A DNA stretch of 64,000 nucleotides, from assembly GCA_017651515.1 (NCBI GenBank), contig JAGCCU010000051.1, positions 1 to 64,000 of the forward strand. Direction: 5' to 3'. Made by a program: the position numbers and the translations under genes. The notes beneath the pieces are model-generated. The model ran no database searches and had not been told where the DNA came from. It saw nothing but the letters and a program-made list of their open reading frames with translations. The first letter of the stretch is position 1. Each line of letters begins with the position of its first letter. The stretch is from Muribaculaceae bacterium (GTDB taxonomy: Bacteria > Bacteroidota > Bacteroidia > Bacteroidales > Muribaculaceae). Below are positions 27,755 through 37,321 of the stretch, one piece after another.

Positions 27755-27769
27755 CACTTTAATTAAGTA

Positions 27770-28204
27770 ATGAAAATGAAAAAGATTCTTTTTACGGCGC
27801 TTGCAGTGATGGCAATGTGCCTAATTTCGTGCAACAGCACCAGTAAACAAAGTGATGAACAATCAGCACAAGTAAACACTGAAACTTCAGTTTCAACTGA
27901 GCAGACCCAAGATGCTGGTGATGTGCAGACTAATGCTGATTCTGCTGCTCCAAAAGGGCTGACAGGTGATATGGAGAAAGATGCAACAGCTATTGTTGAT
28001 GCTAGTCTGAAGATATCATTGCAGATGACTGAAGGCACAGATCAGGCCGCTGAGCAAGCAAAGGTTCAGAAACTGTTGGAAGCTGCCAAAGAATATTATG
28101 GAAAGCAAGGTAAGACCGATGAATTTGCAAAACTTGTCAATGATAAGATGACGAAAGGTATTACCGATTTGGCTCTTAAAATGAAAACAGAAAAAGCTCA
28201 TTAA
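27770..28204 (+). CDS. Small lipoprotein, unknown function
   Basis: A 144-aa protein with a lipoprotein signal (LFTALAVMAMCLISC, lipobox LISC) followed by a Ser/Gln/Thr/Glu-rich linker and a C-terminal helical region (EQAKVQKLLEAAKEYYGKQGKTDEFAKLVND). No family recognised. The clear promoter and 18-nt gap to lysS suggest that they are co-transcribed, which could be incidental. Confidence 0.8.
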   Translation: MKMKKILFTALAVMAMCLISCNSTSKQSDEQSAQVNTETSVSTEQTQDAGDVQTNADSAAPKGLTGDMEKDATAIVDASLKISLQMTEGTDQAAEQAKVQKLLEAAKEYYGKQGKTDEFAKLVNDKMTKGITDLALKMKTEKAH

Positions 28205-28222
28205 ATCAGAAAATTCAAGTAA

Positions 28223-29974
28223 ATGAACATATTAGAACTCAGTGAACAAGAAATAGTACGTCGCAACAGTCTTAACCAGTTGCGCGAACTGGGCATTAAT
28301 CCTTTTCCAGCCGAAGAATTTGTAGTAAACGCTTATAGCGACGACATTCGTGATCAATTTGACGATGATGCTACAACCCAGCGTCAGGTGAGTATCTCGG
28401 GTCGCATTATGAGCCGTCGCATCATGGGCAAGGCTTCGTTCATGGAACTTAAGGACTCTCATGGACGTATTCAAGTTTACATCAGCCGTGATGACCTTTG
28501 TCCAGATGAGAATAAAGATCTCTACAATATTGTTTTCAAGAAGTTGCTTGACATCGGTGACTTTGTAGGCATTACCGGCTATGTGTTTCGCACACAGACA
28601 GGTGAAATCAGTGTGCATGCTCAGTCGCTCAAGGTGCTGAGCAAATCTCTGCGTCCACTGCCTATCGTGAAGGTAAAGGATGGTGTTACTTTTGATGCCT
28701 TTGATGACCCGGAACTGCGTTACCGTCAGCGATATGTCGATCTCATCGTTAACGAAGGCGTTAAAGATACTTTCATTAAACGAGCCATTGTGGTGAAAAC
28801 CATGCGCAAGGTTCTTGATGATGCTGGTTATACCGAAGTTGAAACGCCAACGCTGCAAAGCATTGCCGGTGGTGCTACTGCCAGACCTTTCATCACCCAT
28901 TTCAACGCGTTGAATGTGGATATGTATATGCGCATTGCAACCGAGCTCTACCTCAAACGACTCATTGTGGGAGGATTCGAGGGTGTATATGAAATTGGCA
29001 AGAACTTCCGTAACGAGGGCATGGACCGTAACCACAATCCAGAGTTTACTTGTATGGAACTATATGTGCAATACAAGGATTACAACTGGATGATGGACTT
29101 CACCGAGCGACTGCTTGAGACAATATGCATAGCAGTCAACGGCAAACCTGAAGCAGAAATCGACGGAAAAGTGATTAGTTTCAAGGCTCCTTACCGCCGT
29201 TTGCCAATACTTGATGCTATCAAGGAAAAGACTGGATACGACTTAAGTGATATGGATGAAGGTCAGATTCGTAGCGTGTGTCGTGAGTTGAACCTTGAAA
29301 TTGACGACACTATGGGCAAGGGTAAGCTCATTGACGAAATCTTCGGTGAGTTCTGTGAGGGCAACTTCATCCAACCCACGTTTATTATTGACTATCCAGT
29401 GGAAATGTCTCCGCTGACGAAGATGCATCGTAGCAAGCCTGGCCTTACTGAGCGTTTTGAGTTGATGGTCAACGGTAAGGAACTTGCTAACGCATACAGC
29501 GAACTTAACGATCCCATCGATCAGGAAGAACGCTTTAAAGAGCAGATGCGACTGGCTGACAAGGGCGATGATGAGGCTATGATTATCGACCAGGACTTCT
29601 TGCGCGCTTTGCAGTATGGTATGCCTCCTACAAGTGGCATTGGCATTGGCATTGACCGACTGACGATGCTCATGACGGGCAATAGTTACATTCAGGACGT
29701 TATCCTTTTCCCGCAGATGCGTCCCGAGAAGGTACAGCATCGTGATAAGGAGGAAGCCTTTACGGCATTGGGTGTCCCCGCTGAGTGGGTTGCACCAATT
29801 CAGAAGGCAGGAGTTCTCACTGTTGAAGCTTTGGCAGCGCTTGAGCGTCCAGGAAAATTATTCCAAGATTTGTTAGATATAAACAAGAAATACAAACTTG
29901 GACTCCAAACACCGACCGTTGAGGTCGTAAAAGAATGGGTAGAGAAAGCCCAAAATGCTAAAAATAGCCATTAA
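28223..29974 (+). CDS. lysS: Lysyl-tRNA synthetase, class II
   Basis: Charges tRNA-Lys. 583 aa: N-terminal OB anticodon-binding domain ([18 protein letters not shown]), class II core with motif 2 [16 protein letters not shown] and motif 3 [12 protein letters not shown]. It is about 75 residues longer than the E. coli enzyme; the extra C-terminal part after FPQMRPEK (about 508-583) looks like a small helical domain and is common in this phylum. A weak terminator overlaps the stop. Confidence 0.97.
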   Translation: MNILELSEQEIVRRNSLNQLRELGINPFPAEEFVVNAYSDDIRDQFDDDATTQRQVSISGRIMSRRIMGKASFMELKDSHGRIQVYISRDDLCPDENKDLYNIVFKKLLDIGDFVGITGYVFRTQTGEISVHAQSLKVLSKSLRPLPIVKVKDGVTFDAFDDPELRYRQRYVDLIVNEGVKDTFIKRAIVVKTMRKVLDDAGYTEVETPTLQSIAGGATARPFITHFNALNVDMYMRIATELYLKRLIVGGFEGVYEIGKNFRNEGMDRNHNPEFTCMELYVQYKDYNWMMDFTERLLETICIAVNGKPEAEIDGKVISFKAPYRRLPILDAIKEKTGYDLSDMDEGQIRSVCRELNLEIDDTMGKGKLIDEIFGEFCEGNFIQPTFIIDYPVEMSPLTKMHRSKPGLTERFELMVNGKELANAYSELNDPIDQEERFKEQMRLADKGDDEAMIIDQDFLRALQYGMPPTSGIGIGIDRLTMLMTGNSYIQDVILFPQMRPEKVQHRDKEEAFTALGVPAEWVAPIQKAGVLTVEALAALERPGKLFQDLLDINKKYKLGLQTPTVEVVKEWVEKAQNAKNSH

Positions 29975-29998
29975 TACTTTATATAAGTATAATTTTTT
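29974..29998 (+). terminator. Terminator of lysS
   Basis: A 6-bp stem (ATACTT / AAGTAT) with a 5-nt loop is followed by a run of seven T. The stem begins at the last base of the lysS stop codon. Short stem, so moderate. Confidence 0.5.
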
Positions 29999-30051
29999 TA
30001 TCGAGCATACGTTATTATAATGATTCTAAATCTCGACATAATATCATCATA

Positions 30052-32454
30052 ATGAAAAAGATAGTTTTATTTCTTATGCTGCTTCTGCCAGTGCTGGTGC
30101 ATGCCGAAATGTGGAAAGAACATCAGCAGTTTGTGTCTTCAGGCATTAAAAACAATATAGATGCACCCGATTGTGTCTATATGCTTGTAAACAACAGCTT
30201 GAGTCGATTTGACAAGGCTTCTTGTGAAATACAGCCTCTCAAGTCTTCCAGTGGGATGTCGGAAGATATCGCTGTCAATCAGATTTATTATAACTATGAC
30301 AAGCAGTATTTGCTGGTGGTTTATATTAATTCTAACATCGATATCATTAAAAGCGACAGAACTGTTGTCAACGTGCCTGCACTGAAAAACATGACGCTTC
30401 AGGGTTGCAGTAAGACAATCAATGATGTTACTTTCGGACCTGATAGGATTTATATATCTACTGGATTCGGCTTTTTTGCAATTGATGATACTAATTTTGA
30501 GACAAAAGACTATCACAACTTCGGTCAGTCATTTCGTTCTCTGATACGTCTTGGCAGCGGTTTGATTGCAGCTGTGGGCGACAGCTTATACTATAGCAGC
30601 TCTACTACTCCGAATAAACTTGCCGATTTCAGTGCAATTTCACTGTTAGGAAACCGTATCATCACATCTAATGGGCAGTTAGTAAACGCAAATTTTGCCA
30701 AATTATATGGCATTAATGACAGCCGCTTTTTTATATATGTCTCCTGCTCACTCGACAGTAGCTATATGAAGCGCATGGAAATCAATATAGTTGATGACAA
30801 CGTAAGTCTTTCCAAGGTTCAGATTGCAAGATATGCTACACCAGGGGTCTTGAATATCCAACACACGCCTTCGGGTTTTATTTGGAATATAGCGGCAACA
30901 AATGCAAACTACTATATTACTAATGCTCTTGGTGAGAACTACACAAAAATCACAGGAACAAGAAATGCTATTTATTCATGCAATCCTGCTGGTGATGGAC
31001 AGATATGGGGACTTGGTGCTGATGGGCTCTTCAAAAATAGTGCATCTTCAGTCCTATATAAAACTAATGCCATTACTATTATAAATCCCTATTGGGCAAG
31101 CTATAATCCGAATAATGGAAAGCTCTATTTGACATGCACGGCAGCTACTCCTGAAATGCGAAGCGAACTTAGAGAGGGATGCATGAATTACGATGGGTCG
31201 ACTTGGAGGTCTGGAGGATATAGGTGGACATCTGCAGTTCAGGCAAAGAATTCTAACCACAGTGGTTGGCGACCTGAAATTGACAAGTCTAAACCCAGCA
31301 CTCACTATGTAGGCACTTGGTATTGCGGATTGGCAAAGGTGGTTAATGACACTGTGGTTGCAATCTATGATGAACGTAATTCGCCCGTTGTGCCTTCTAA
31401 GAATAATTATTATCGTTGTGTTCATGGTTATGGCTTAGATTCTCAAGGCAACCTATGGATGGTAGAATCTATGGATCAGAGTTTACATAACACTGCTTTT
31501 CAGAATGCAGCTATGGTATTGCCCGCTGACAAACAATATCTCAACAATAATACGACAATAGATGATTGGAAGAGTTACTATATTCCAGGAACTATTAACA
31601 TTACTAGTTCAACCTTCAATTCTTTTGCCATAGGTAAAGAGGATGTAAAGGTCTATACGCCTGGTAATGGTGGCTCAAGTAATAATTATTTGCTCTTGTG
31701 GCGTGGTGGACTTGATGAAGAACAGGAAATTAAACAATACAGTTCAGCAACCGACCAATATGGCGCAATAATAAGCCATGGTTTAAATCCTAGATTGGCA
31801 GCCGATTCTACTGGCATGATTTGGGTAGGTGGCTCTGGTGTCTATTATTTCGATCCCACAACGGCTTTTGCTGATGATGTCCTAAGGGTGACCCGTCCGC
31901 GCACATCATCGGGTAGCATAACACTTGATGGAGTGAATGTGACTCACATTGAGGTTGATTATTTGAATCGTAAGTGGATAAGTACCAATGGATTTGGTGT
32001 ATATCTACTTAGTCCTGACGGTACCGAGATATTAAAGCATTTCGACAACGAAAACAGCATCATGCCGTCGGCTCTTGTTTATTCAACTTGTGCAATGGGT
32101 AATACCGGTCGTGTTATGATTATAACTTCCAACGGAGTAGTGGAATACATGGAGAACGCCGAAGAGGAAGCCCAGTCGGCATTGACGGCGCTGGAAGTGT
32201 ATCCAAGCCTTGTGTTGCCTAATTTCACAGGTTTGTTGACCATTTCTGGTTTGGCAAGTGGCAGTCAGGTGCGCATCTCCGATCGCCAAGGCAATATAAT
32301 GACAGAGCTTACCAGTGAAAACAATGTGGCCACTTGGGATTGTTGTGACGATAACGGTGAGCGCGTAGCTACAGGCACTTACGATATCTTTATTGCAGCC
32401 AGTGGAGAAGATATGCCTGAAGAGCCTCAGGCAAGTGTGAAAATCATCAAGTAG
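30052..32454 (+). CDS. PorZ-like T9SS surface protein, copy 1
   Basis: An 800-aa protein with a signal peptide ending VHA (Glu at +1), an N-terminal beta-propeller resembling PorZ (VNQIYYNYDKQYLLVVYINSN with NIDII following, INDVTFGPDRIYIST), a second propeller, and a C-terminal T9SS-type sorting domain (LPNFTGLLTISGL, ATWDCCDDNGERVATGTY). PorZ is part of the surface attachment complex that cuts and links cargo to A-LPS in Porphyromonas. Another member of the same family lies 600 nt downstream, so at most one is likely to be the orthologue. No periplasmic histidine kinase domain is present, so a two-component-propeller sensor is excluded. Confidence 0.75.
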   Translation: MKKIVLFLMLLLPVLVHAEMWKEHQQFVSSGIKNNIDAPDCVYMLVNNSLSRFDKASCEIQPLKSSSGMSEDIAVNQIYYNYDKQYLLVVYINSNIDIIKSDRTVVNVPALKNMTLQGCSKTINDVTFGPDRIYISTGFGFFAIDDTNFETKDYHNFGQSFRSLIRLGSGLIAAVGDSLYYSSSTTPNKLADFSAISLLGNRIITSNGQLVNANFAKLYGINDSRFFIYVSCSLDSSYMKRMEINIVDDNVSLSKVQIARYATPGVLNIQHTPSGFIWNIAATNANYYITNALGENYTKITGTRNAIYSCNPAGDGQIWGLGADGLFKNSASSVLYKTNAITIINPYWASYNPNNGKLYLTCTAATPEMRSELREGCMNYDGSTWRSGGYRWTSAVQAKNSNHSGWRPEIDKSKPSTHYVGTWYCGLAKVVNDTVVAIYDERNSPVVPSKNNYYRCVHGYGLDSQGNLWMVESMDQSLHNTAFQNAAMVLPADKQYLNNNTTIDDWKSYYIPGTINITSSTFNSFAIGKEDVKVYTPGNGGSSNNYLLLWRGGLDEEQEIKQYSSATDQYGAIISHGLNPRLAADSTGMIWVGGSGVYYFDPTTAFADDVLRVTRPRTSSGSITLDGVNVTHIEVDYLNRKWISTNGFGVYLLSPDGTEILKHFDNENSIMPSALVYSTCAMGNTGRVMIITSNGVVEYMENAEEEAQSALTALEVYPSLVLPNFTGLLTISGLASGSQVRISDRQGNIMTELTSENNVATWDCCDDNGERVATGTYDIFIAASGEDMPEEPQASVKIIK

Positions 32455-32504
32455 GTTGTGTGTGATATTATCACCCATATCTTTATAGTTCACAATTCGC
32501 ATCA

Positions 32505-32960
32505 ATGGACATTCACTCAATAGAATTCTATGTACTGGCGCTCTTTGTGGCTTTTGCATTGATAGGTCTTTTGTTCGGCCATACCGACCGTTCGCCGGCA
32601 CGTACCTATATTGAGGCAATGACATTGAGTGAAGATGAGAAAGATGTGCCACATCAGGTGACTTTTACCTCACAACCCGATGGATATGTCACTATTACTC
32701 ATCGTGGGTTGGAACTGGAAGATGGTGATACTCTCAATTTGGTGGCCACCATCATCGATGACAAGGTGAAGTTGGTGCTTAAACGAGGAGTGGAGAGCCG
32801 TGCTGGTAATCCCCATCCAGTGAAAGCAAGCGTGAATGTTAAATATTTTCCTAACGAGCGCATACACATCCGCTACGATAGTGAGTTTACGGGCGAATGG
32901 TGTGTATTTGCTTTTACCAATCGTGAGGGACATGAACGTACCTCCGATTTGCAGAGATAA
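32505..32960 (+). CDS. Small single-span membrane protein between PorZ-like genes
   Basis: A 151-aa protein with one N-terminal membrane helix (FYVLALFVAFALIGLLFG) and a beta-rich domain (VTFTSQPDGYVTITHRGLEL, VKLVLKRGVE). No family recognised. It starts 50 nt after PorZ-like copy 1 and ends 92 nt before copy 2. The domain could face either side of the membrane. Its place inside the tandem pair suggests a function linked with them, but this is inference. Confidence 0.7.
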   Translation: MDIHSIEFYVLALFVAFALIGLLFGHTDRSPARTYIEAMTLSEDEKDVPHQVTFTSQPDGYVTITHRGLELEDGDTLNLVATIIDDKVKLVLKRGVESRAGNPHPVKASVNVKYFPNERIHIRYDSEFTGEWCVFAFTNREGHERTSDLQR

Positions 32961-33052
32961 CTTTTTTATCAATGCAAGCAATTTATTGACACTTGTCACG
33001 TTAGTATTAATAATTACTTTAAAACGATTACAATACAACACTCAATAGAACT

Positions 33053-35395
33053 ATGATTAAGAAAACCCTAATTCTGATCTTGATGTTGCTGCCAATAGCA
33101 GCGAGTGCGCAATATACTGCAGGCTACTGGAAAATCCACCCGTTCTTTGTGGCTTCTCAGGCGAAAAACCTCATCGATACTGGCGACAAGGTATATTACC
33201 TGTCGAGCGACAACGTGTTCTGTTTTGACAAGGACACTGAGGAAAACGAAGCTCTAAATAAGAGCAACTATCTTTCCGACGTGCTCATCTCGAGCATCTA
33301 TTTTAACTATGAAAAGGAGTATCTTGTGATTGTTTATAGAAACTCCAACATCGATGTCATTCTGTCTAACGGCAAGATGGTAAATATGCCTGAGATTAAA
33401 GATGCCATTTTGACTTCGGGTAAAGCAATTAATGATATCAACTTCACTAACGATGGCAAGATGCTTGTCGCTACTGAATTTGGATATGTTGTAATCGATG
33501 ACTCAAAGTGGGTGGTGAAGGAATCTCACATTTATTACAAGAATTTCTCATCAATAGCCCAGGTGGGTACATCATTGGTGGCTGTGATAGACGATGTGGT
33601 GTGTTGCTCACCAGTGTCACAGCCTCATGATGCTGTGTCATCGTTCATCGACACAGGCAAGACACTTCAGGAATGCAGCACGTTGCCAATTAGTGGCTCT
33701 AAGTTATTCATGAACTCAAAGAGTAAACTGTATCTTGCAACCATAGGAGGTTCATCTACAGCTCCCACAATTTCGCTTAAGTCACTTGTGTCGGCAAAAG
33801 CCGACAATGTGCAACCAACGCCAAGTGGATACCTTGCAAACTTCATGTCGAAGGGTTATTATTATACTTTCGACCAGAATGGTGGAACGGCTACCAATAT
33901 TGCTGGCGGTGCAGAACTATATTCATGTAATCCACAGGGAGACGGAACCATGTGGGCTCTGGGCAAACAGGGATTGCACCCGACTTCTGAAGGCGGTAGT
34001 TACTACTATCCGTTCGGTATGACATTGCAAGGAAATCCTTTTTGGATGGTATGTAATGAAGCGCTTAACAAGCTTTATGTTCACACTTCGGCCGACAATT
34101 ATCTGTTCGCCTCTTCTTCGTCTTGCAACATTTGCGAAGTCACTGTTTATAATGGTGAAAAATGGGTGGATGAGACCCCTGATTCATTAGGTACCGACAT
34201 CAAGAAATACAGTCCCTATCGACTGACCATTAATCCGAATGACCCTCATACTTATTTCATGAGTATGCGCGGTGACGCCAGCAGTTCATTGGTATATAAG
34301 GTAACCGATGGCAAGACAAAGGACATTTATAATTTATCCAATACCCCAGGAGGTTATGCCCGTGGAGCTACTGCTTTTGATTCAGAGGGCAACTTGTGGC
34401 TTGTATATAGTCTAGGCGCTCCTTCCTCGGGTTCGACCGTTGTAGCTCTGCCAAAGAGTAAGGTTAACAGTACTACTCCTGTTGTAAAGGCTGATTGGAA
34501 GAAAATCACCGTTCCCAATGTTAAGACAGGTGAGTTTAAGCGTGGAAGCTTTAACATCAGCAAGCGTGGCGATGTTAAGATTTATACCAATGGTAATGTA
34601 AACAACGGCCATGTGGTATTCTGGAAAGGCGATATCAATACCACCAATCCCACAACAAGGACGTACCCGAGCTTTACCGATCAGGACGGAAAGAGCATTA
34701 CGTGGGGATATATGAGATATATGACAGTTGACAACGACGGAATGCTTTGGTTTACAAGTAGCACCGGTATATGCAGCATGGATCCTGAGGCAGCCTTTAC
34801 CGACAATTGTACTGTAAACCACATCAAGGTGCCTCGTAACGACGGTACTGGTTTGGCCGACTATCTGCTAGAAGGCGTATCGGTTAACTGTATTGCAGTT
34901 GATGCACAAAACCGTAAATGGATTGCAACCGCTACAGCTGGTGTTTATCAGGTGAGTGAGGACGGCACCCAGATTCTCCGACAATTCAATACAGGTAACA
35001 GTATGCTGCCCAGCGACAATGTGTATACGATAGCATGTAACGATAATGACAACTCGGTGTTCATCCTTACCGAAAGCGGTCTGGTGGAATACGTCTATGG
35101 TTACAATCCTACGTCCAACGACCTGAGCAACGTCTATTGCTATCCTAATCCTGTAAGACCCGACTTTACAGGACTGCTCACTATCAATGGTCTTACTGAG
35201 AATGCTCTTGTAAAAATTGCCGACTCGGCCGGTAACGTCATCAAGCAGCTCAAGAGTGCTGGCGGCATTGCCACATGGGACTGTTGTGATGCTAACGGCG
35301 ACCGCGTAGCTACAGGAGTCTATTATGTGCTGGCTTCAACCAGTGGTGATGGCTCTAACGGTAACATTGTCACTAAATTCTTGGTAGTGAAATAG
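33053..35395 (+). CDS. PorZ-like T9SS surface protein, copy 2
   Basis: A 780-aa paralogue of the 30052 gene with the same order: signal peptide ending ASA before Gln, PorZ-type first propeller (SSIYFNYEKEYLVIVYRNSN with NIDVI following, INDINFTNDGKMLVATEFGY), second propeller with VNCIAVDAQNRKWIATATAG, and a sorting domain (RPDFTGLLTINGL, ATWDCCDANGDRVATGVYYV). Its Gln+1 signal and canonical PNP motif in the tail (CYPNPVRPDF) look more standard than copy 1 (VYPSLVLPNF), so this may be the PorZ orthologue. Confidence 0.78.
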   Translation: MIKKTLILILMLLPIAASAQYTAGYWKIHPFFVASQAKNLIDTGDKVYYLSSDNVFCFDKDTEENEALNKSNYLSDVLISSIYFNYEKEYLVIVYRNSNIDVILSNGKMVNMPEIKDAILTSGKAINDINFTNDGKMLVATEFGYVVIDDSKWVVKESHIYYKNFSSIAQVGTSLVAVIDDVVCCSPVSQPHDAVSSFIDTGKTLQECSTLPISGSKLFMNSKSKLYLATIGGSSTAPTISLKSLVSAKADNVQPTPSGYLANFMSKGYYYTFDQNGGTATNIAGGAELYSCNPQGDGTMWALGKQGLHPTSEGGSYYYPFGMTLQGNPFWMVCNEALNKLYVHTSADNYLFASSSSCNICEVTVYNGEKWVDETPDSLGTDIKKYSPYRLTINPNDPHTYFMSMRGDASSSLVYKVTDGKTKDIYNLSNTPGGYARGATAFDSEGNLWLVYSLGAPSSGSTVVALPKSKVNSTTPVVKADWKKITVPNVKTGEFKRGSFNISKRGDVKIYTNGNVNNGHVVFWKGDINTTNPTTRTYPSFTDQDGKSITWGYMRYMTVDNDGMLWFTSSTGICSMDPEAAFTDNCTVNHIKVPRNDGTGLADYLLEGVSVNCIAVDAQNRKWIATATAGVYQVSEDGTQILRQFNTGNSMLPSDNVYTIACNDNDNSVFILTESGLVEYVYGYNPTSNDLSNVYCYPNPVRPDFTGLLTINGLTENALVKIADSAGNVIKQLKSAGGIATWDCCDANGDRVATGVYYVLASTSGDGSNGNIVTKFLVVK

Positions 35396-35421
35396 CTTAA
35401 GGATATTCAAACATTGTTTTA

Positions 35422-35470
35422 CAAGGCATAATAAGGAGCTTAATTGACAGCTAATCCTTATTATGCCTTG
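35422..35470 (+). repeat. Perfect 16-bp inverted repeat before the EptA-like gene
   Basis: Left arm 35422-35437 (CAAGGCATAATAAGGA) and right arm 35455-35470 are exact complements around a 17-nt loop. The right arm is followed by TAGTTGAATA, not by a T-run, so it is not a canonical terminator. It ends 27 nt before the EptA-like start and may be a leader structure, an operator, or a terminator of the PorZ-like gene. Confidence 0.7.
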
Positions 35471-35497
35471 TAGTTGAATAATCATAATCGGATCCGA

Positions 35498-37321
35498 ATG
35501 AATAATTTATTAGCGAAAATATCATCATTGCTTAAAAAGGTTGCAAAGCCTGTATTAGCGCAGCTTCCATTTTTTGTGTTCACATTCCTGATGTGGGCAT
35601 CAAGCTGCTGGATGGAGATTCGCGATATGATTAATGAGGGTGCATGGCGATCGACAACTAATGCCAATATCCTAGTTTATCTGGGACTCGCATTTTTCTA
35701 CTCCTATTGTGTAACATTGATTGTCCACATGACGAAGAGTAGGGTGGTGAAGATAGCGTGTTATATGCTTTCATTATTGGTGTTTTTTGTTTTATGGGTA
35801 TTGCGAAAGGTGTTTTTTACCAACATTACTCCTGATATAATGTTGTTGGCAGTAGAGACCAATGCCGATGAGGCTGGAGAGTTTTTGCAAACCTATATAT
35901 TTTCGCATGGTGCCATAGTGGCTATGGTGATGACGCTGGTGCTTACAGCGGTAATAATTGTGGTAGAGCGTTTTTATTCACGGATTAGAACTGCTGTTGC
36001 GAACTCTCGGGTTCTAGCTGTAATAGTGGCGGTTATAGTTTTCTGCAGTTTATTCAGCATTCGCTCTATGGTCAGCCTTCTCTCTTGCAGGACAATGCCT
36101 GATATTGAGAAGCATTTCACCAGTTATGGAACCAAGGGTATGGACAATCTGAGTCAGATTGTTTATTCCATCCATTCGTTGAATATCTCATCAACTGAGG
36201 CTCTTGGTTTTCTGGATATTTCGGAGAAAGAGGCAAAGTCTGGTGATGCCGTAACAACTGCTGCCGACTCATTGAATCTGGTAGTCATCATAGGAGAATC
36301 ATACAACAAGAGTCATGCCGGCATATACGGATATCCGCTGAATACTACACCAAGGTTAAAGAGTGAACTTGAGAAAGGAAACCTAATGGTGTTCACCGAT
36401 GTTATCTCACCTTATAATACTACCAGCAAAACGCTTAAAAACGTCTTTTCGACAAATGTCATGCAACATGGTGAGCATTGGCAGGACTTTCCACTTGCGA
36501 TGGCGGTTTTTCATCGTGCTGGATATAATGTGTTTTGGTGGGACAATCAGTTGGGAAGAAAAGGTAAACGAAGCATTTTCGATTTCTCTCTCAATTCCAT
36601 TCTGTTTCATCCGAGACTGTTGTTTTGCTATTCAATGCGTAACACCGAGAGCCTCCCCTATGACGGTGATTTGGTCGACGACTTCTTGAAGGAAGTCAAA
36701 TCGGGGAAAAAATCGGCTCACCAACTGGTCGTCTTCCATTTGCTTGGTCAACATGTGATTGCACGTGAGCGCTATCCTATTCTTGATAAGCAATGGACTC
36801 ACTTCACGCCCGACAGCGTTGTAAACAATGCCCCATATATAGATGACAATGCGAGAAAGGACATCGCACATTATGACAATGCCACGTTTTATAACGATTA
36901 TACTGTGGGGCGTATAATTGATATGTTTGCTGGCACAAATACAGTCGTAATCTATTTCAGCGACCATGGTGAAGAAGTATATGATTATCGTTATGGTATA
37001 GGTCGAAACCATTCTGAAAACAAAGATGCCAATAATCTTCATTGTCTGAATGACGTTCCATTCGTGGTATGGTGTTCTCCCAGTTATCAGGCAACGCACC
37101 CGCAAGAGGTTGAAAGAATCAGACAGGCTGTCGACAGGCCGTTCATGAATACCGATCTGGTTCAGATGTTATTTGATTTGGGAGGAATAACCACTAAGCA
37201 TCGTAACGATTCCTATAATCCTATCTCATCAGATTTCAAACCTTATAGGCGCATGGTCTATGATTCTATTGACTATGATGCTGTGGTTCATGCCAGTATA
37301 GGCCTGAAGAAAGGTCATTAG
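35498..37321 (+). CDS. Phosphoethanolamine transferase, EptA-like
   Basis: An inner-membrane enzyme that moves phosphoethanolamine from phosphatidylethanolamine to a lipid A or glycan acceptor. A TTG at 35474 extends the frame, but the ATG at 35498 is preferred, giving 607 aa. About five membrane helices come first, then a periplasmic sulfatase-fold domain: VIIGESYNKSHAGIYGYP, the nucleophile region NTTSKT with Thr308/Thr309, HLLGQHVIARERYP and YFSDHGEEVYD (metal ligands). Its stop overlaps the stop of the convergent MBL gene by 4 nt. PEtN addition would lower the surface charge and raise resistance to cationic peptides. Confidence 0.85.
   Translation: MNNLLAKISSLLKKVAKPVLAQLPFFVFTFLMWASSCWMEIRDMINEGAWRSTTNANILVYLGLAFFYSYCVTLIVHMTKSRVVKIACYMLSLLVFFVLWVLRKVFFTNITPDIMLLAVETNADEAGEFLQTYIFSHGAIVAMVMTLVLTAVIIVVERFYSRIRTAVANSRVLAVIVAVIVFCSLFSIRSMVSLLSCRTMPDIEKHFTSYGTKGMDNLSQIVYSIHSLNISSTEALGFLDISEKEAKSGDAVTTAADSLNLVVIIGESYNKSHAGIYGYPLNTTPRLKSELEKGNLMVFTDVISPYNTTSKTLKNVFSTNVMQHGEHWQDFPLAMAVFHRAGYNVFWWDNQLGRKGKRSIFDFSLNSILFHPRLLFCYSMRNTESLPYDGDLVDDFLKEVKSGKKSAHQLVVFHLLGQHVIARERYPILDKQWTHFTPDSVVNNAPYIDDNARKDIAHYDNATFYNDYTVGRIIDMFAGTNTVVIYFSDHGEEVYDYRYGIGRNHSENKDANNLHCLNDVPFVVWCSPSYQATHPQEVERIRQAVDRPFMNTDLVQMLFDLGGITTKHRNDSYNPISSDFKPYRRMVYDSIDYDAVVHASIGLKKGH

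Noticed and set aside
30052-32454. Hybrid two-component system reading of the propeller protein
   Set aside because: Propeller repeats suggested it, but there is no membrane span, kinase or DNA-binding domain; a T9SS sorting tail is present instead.
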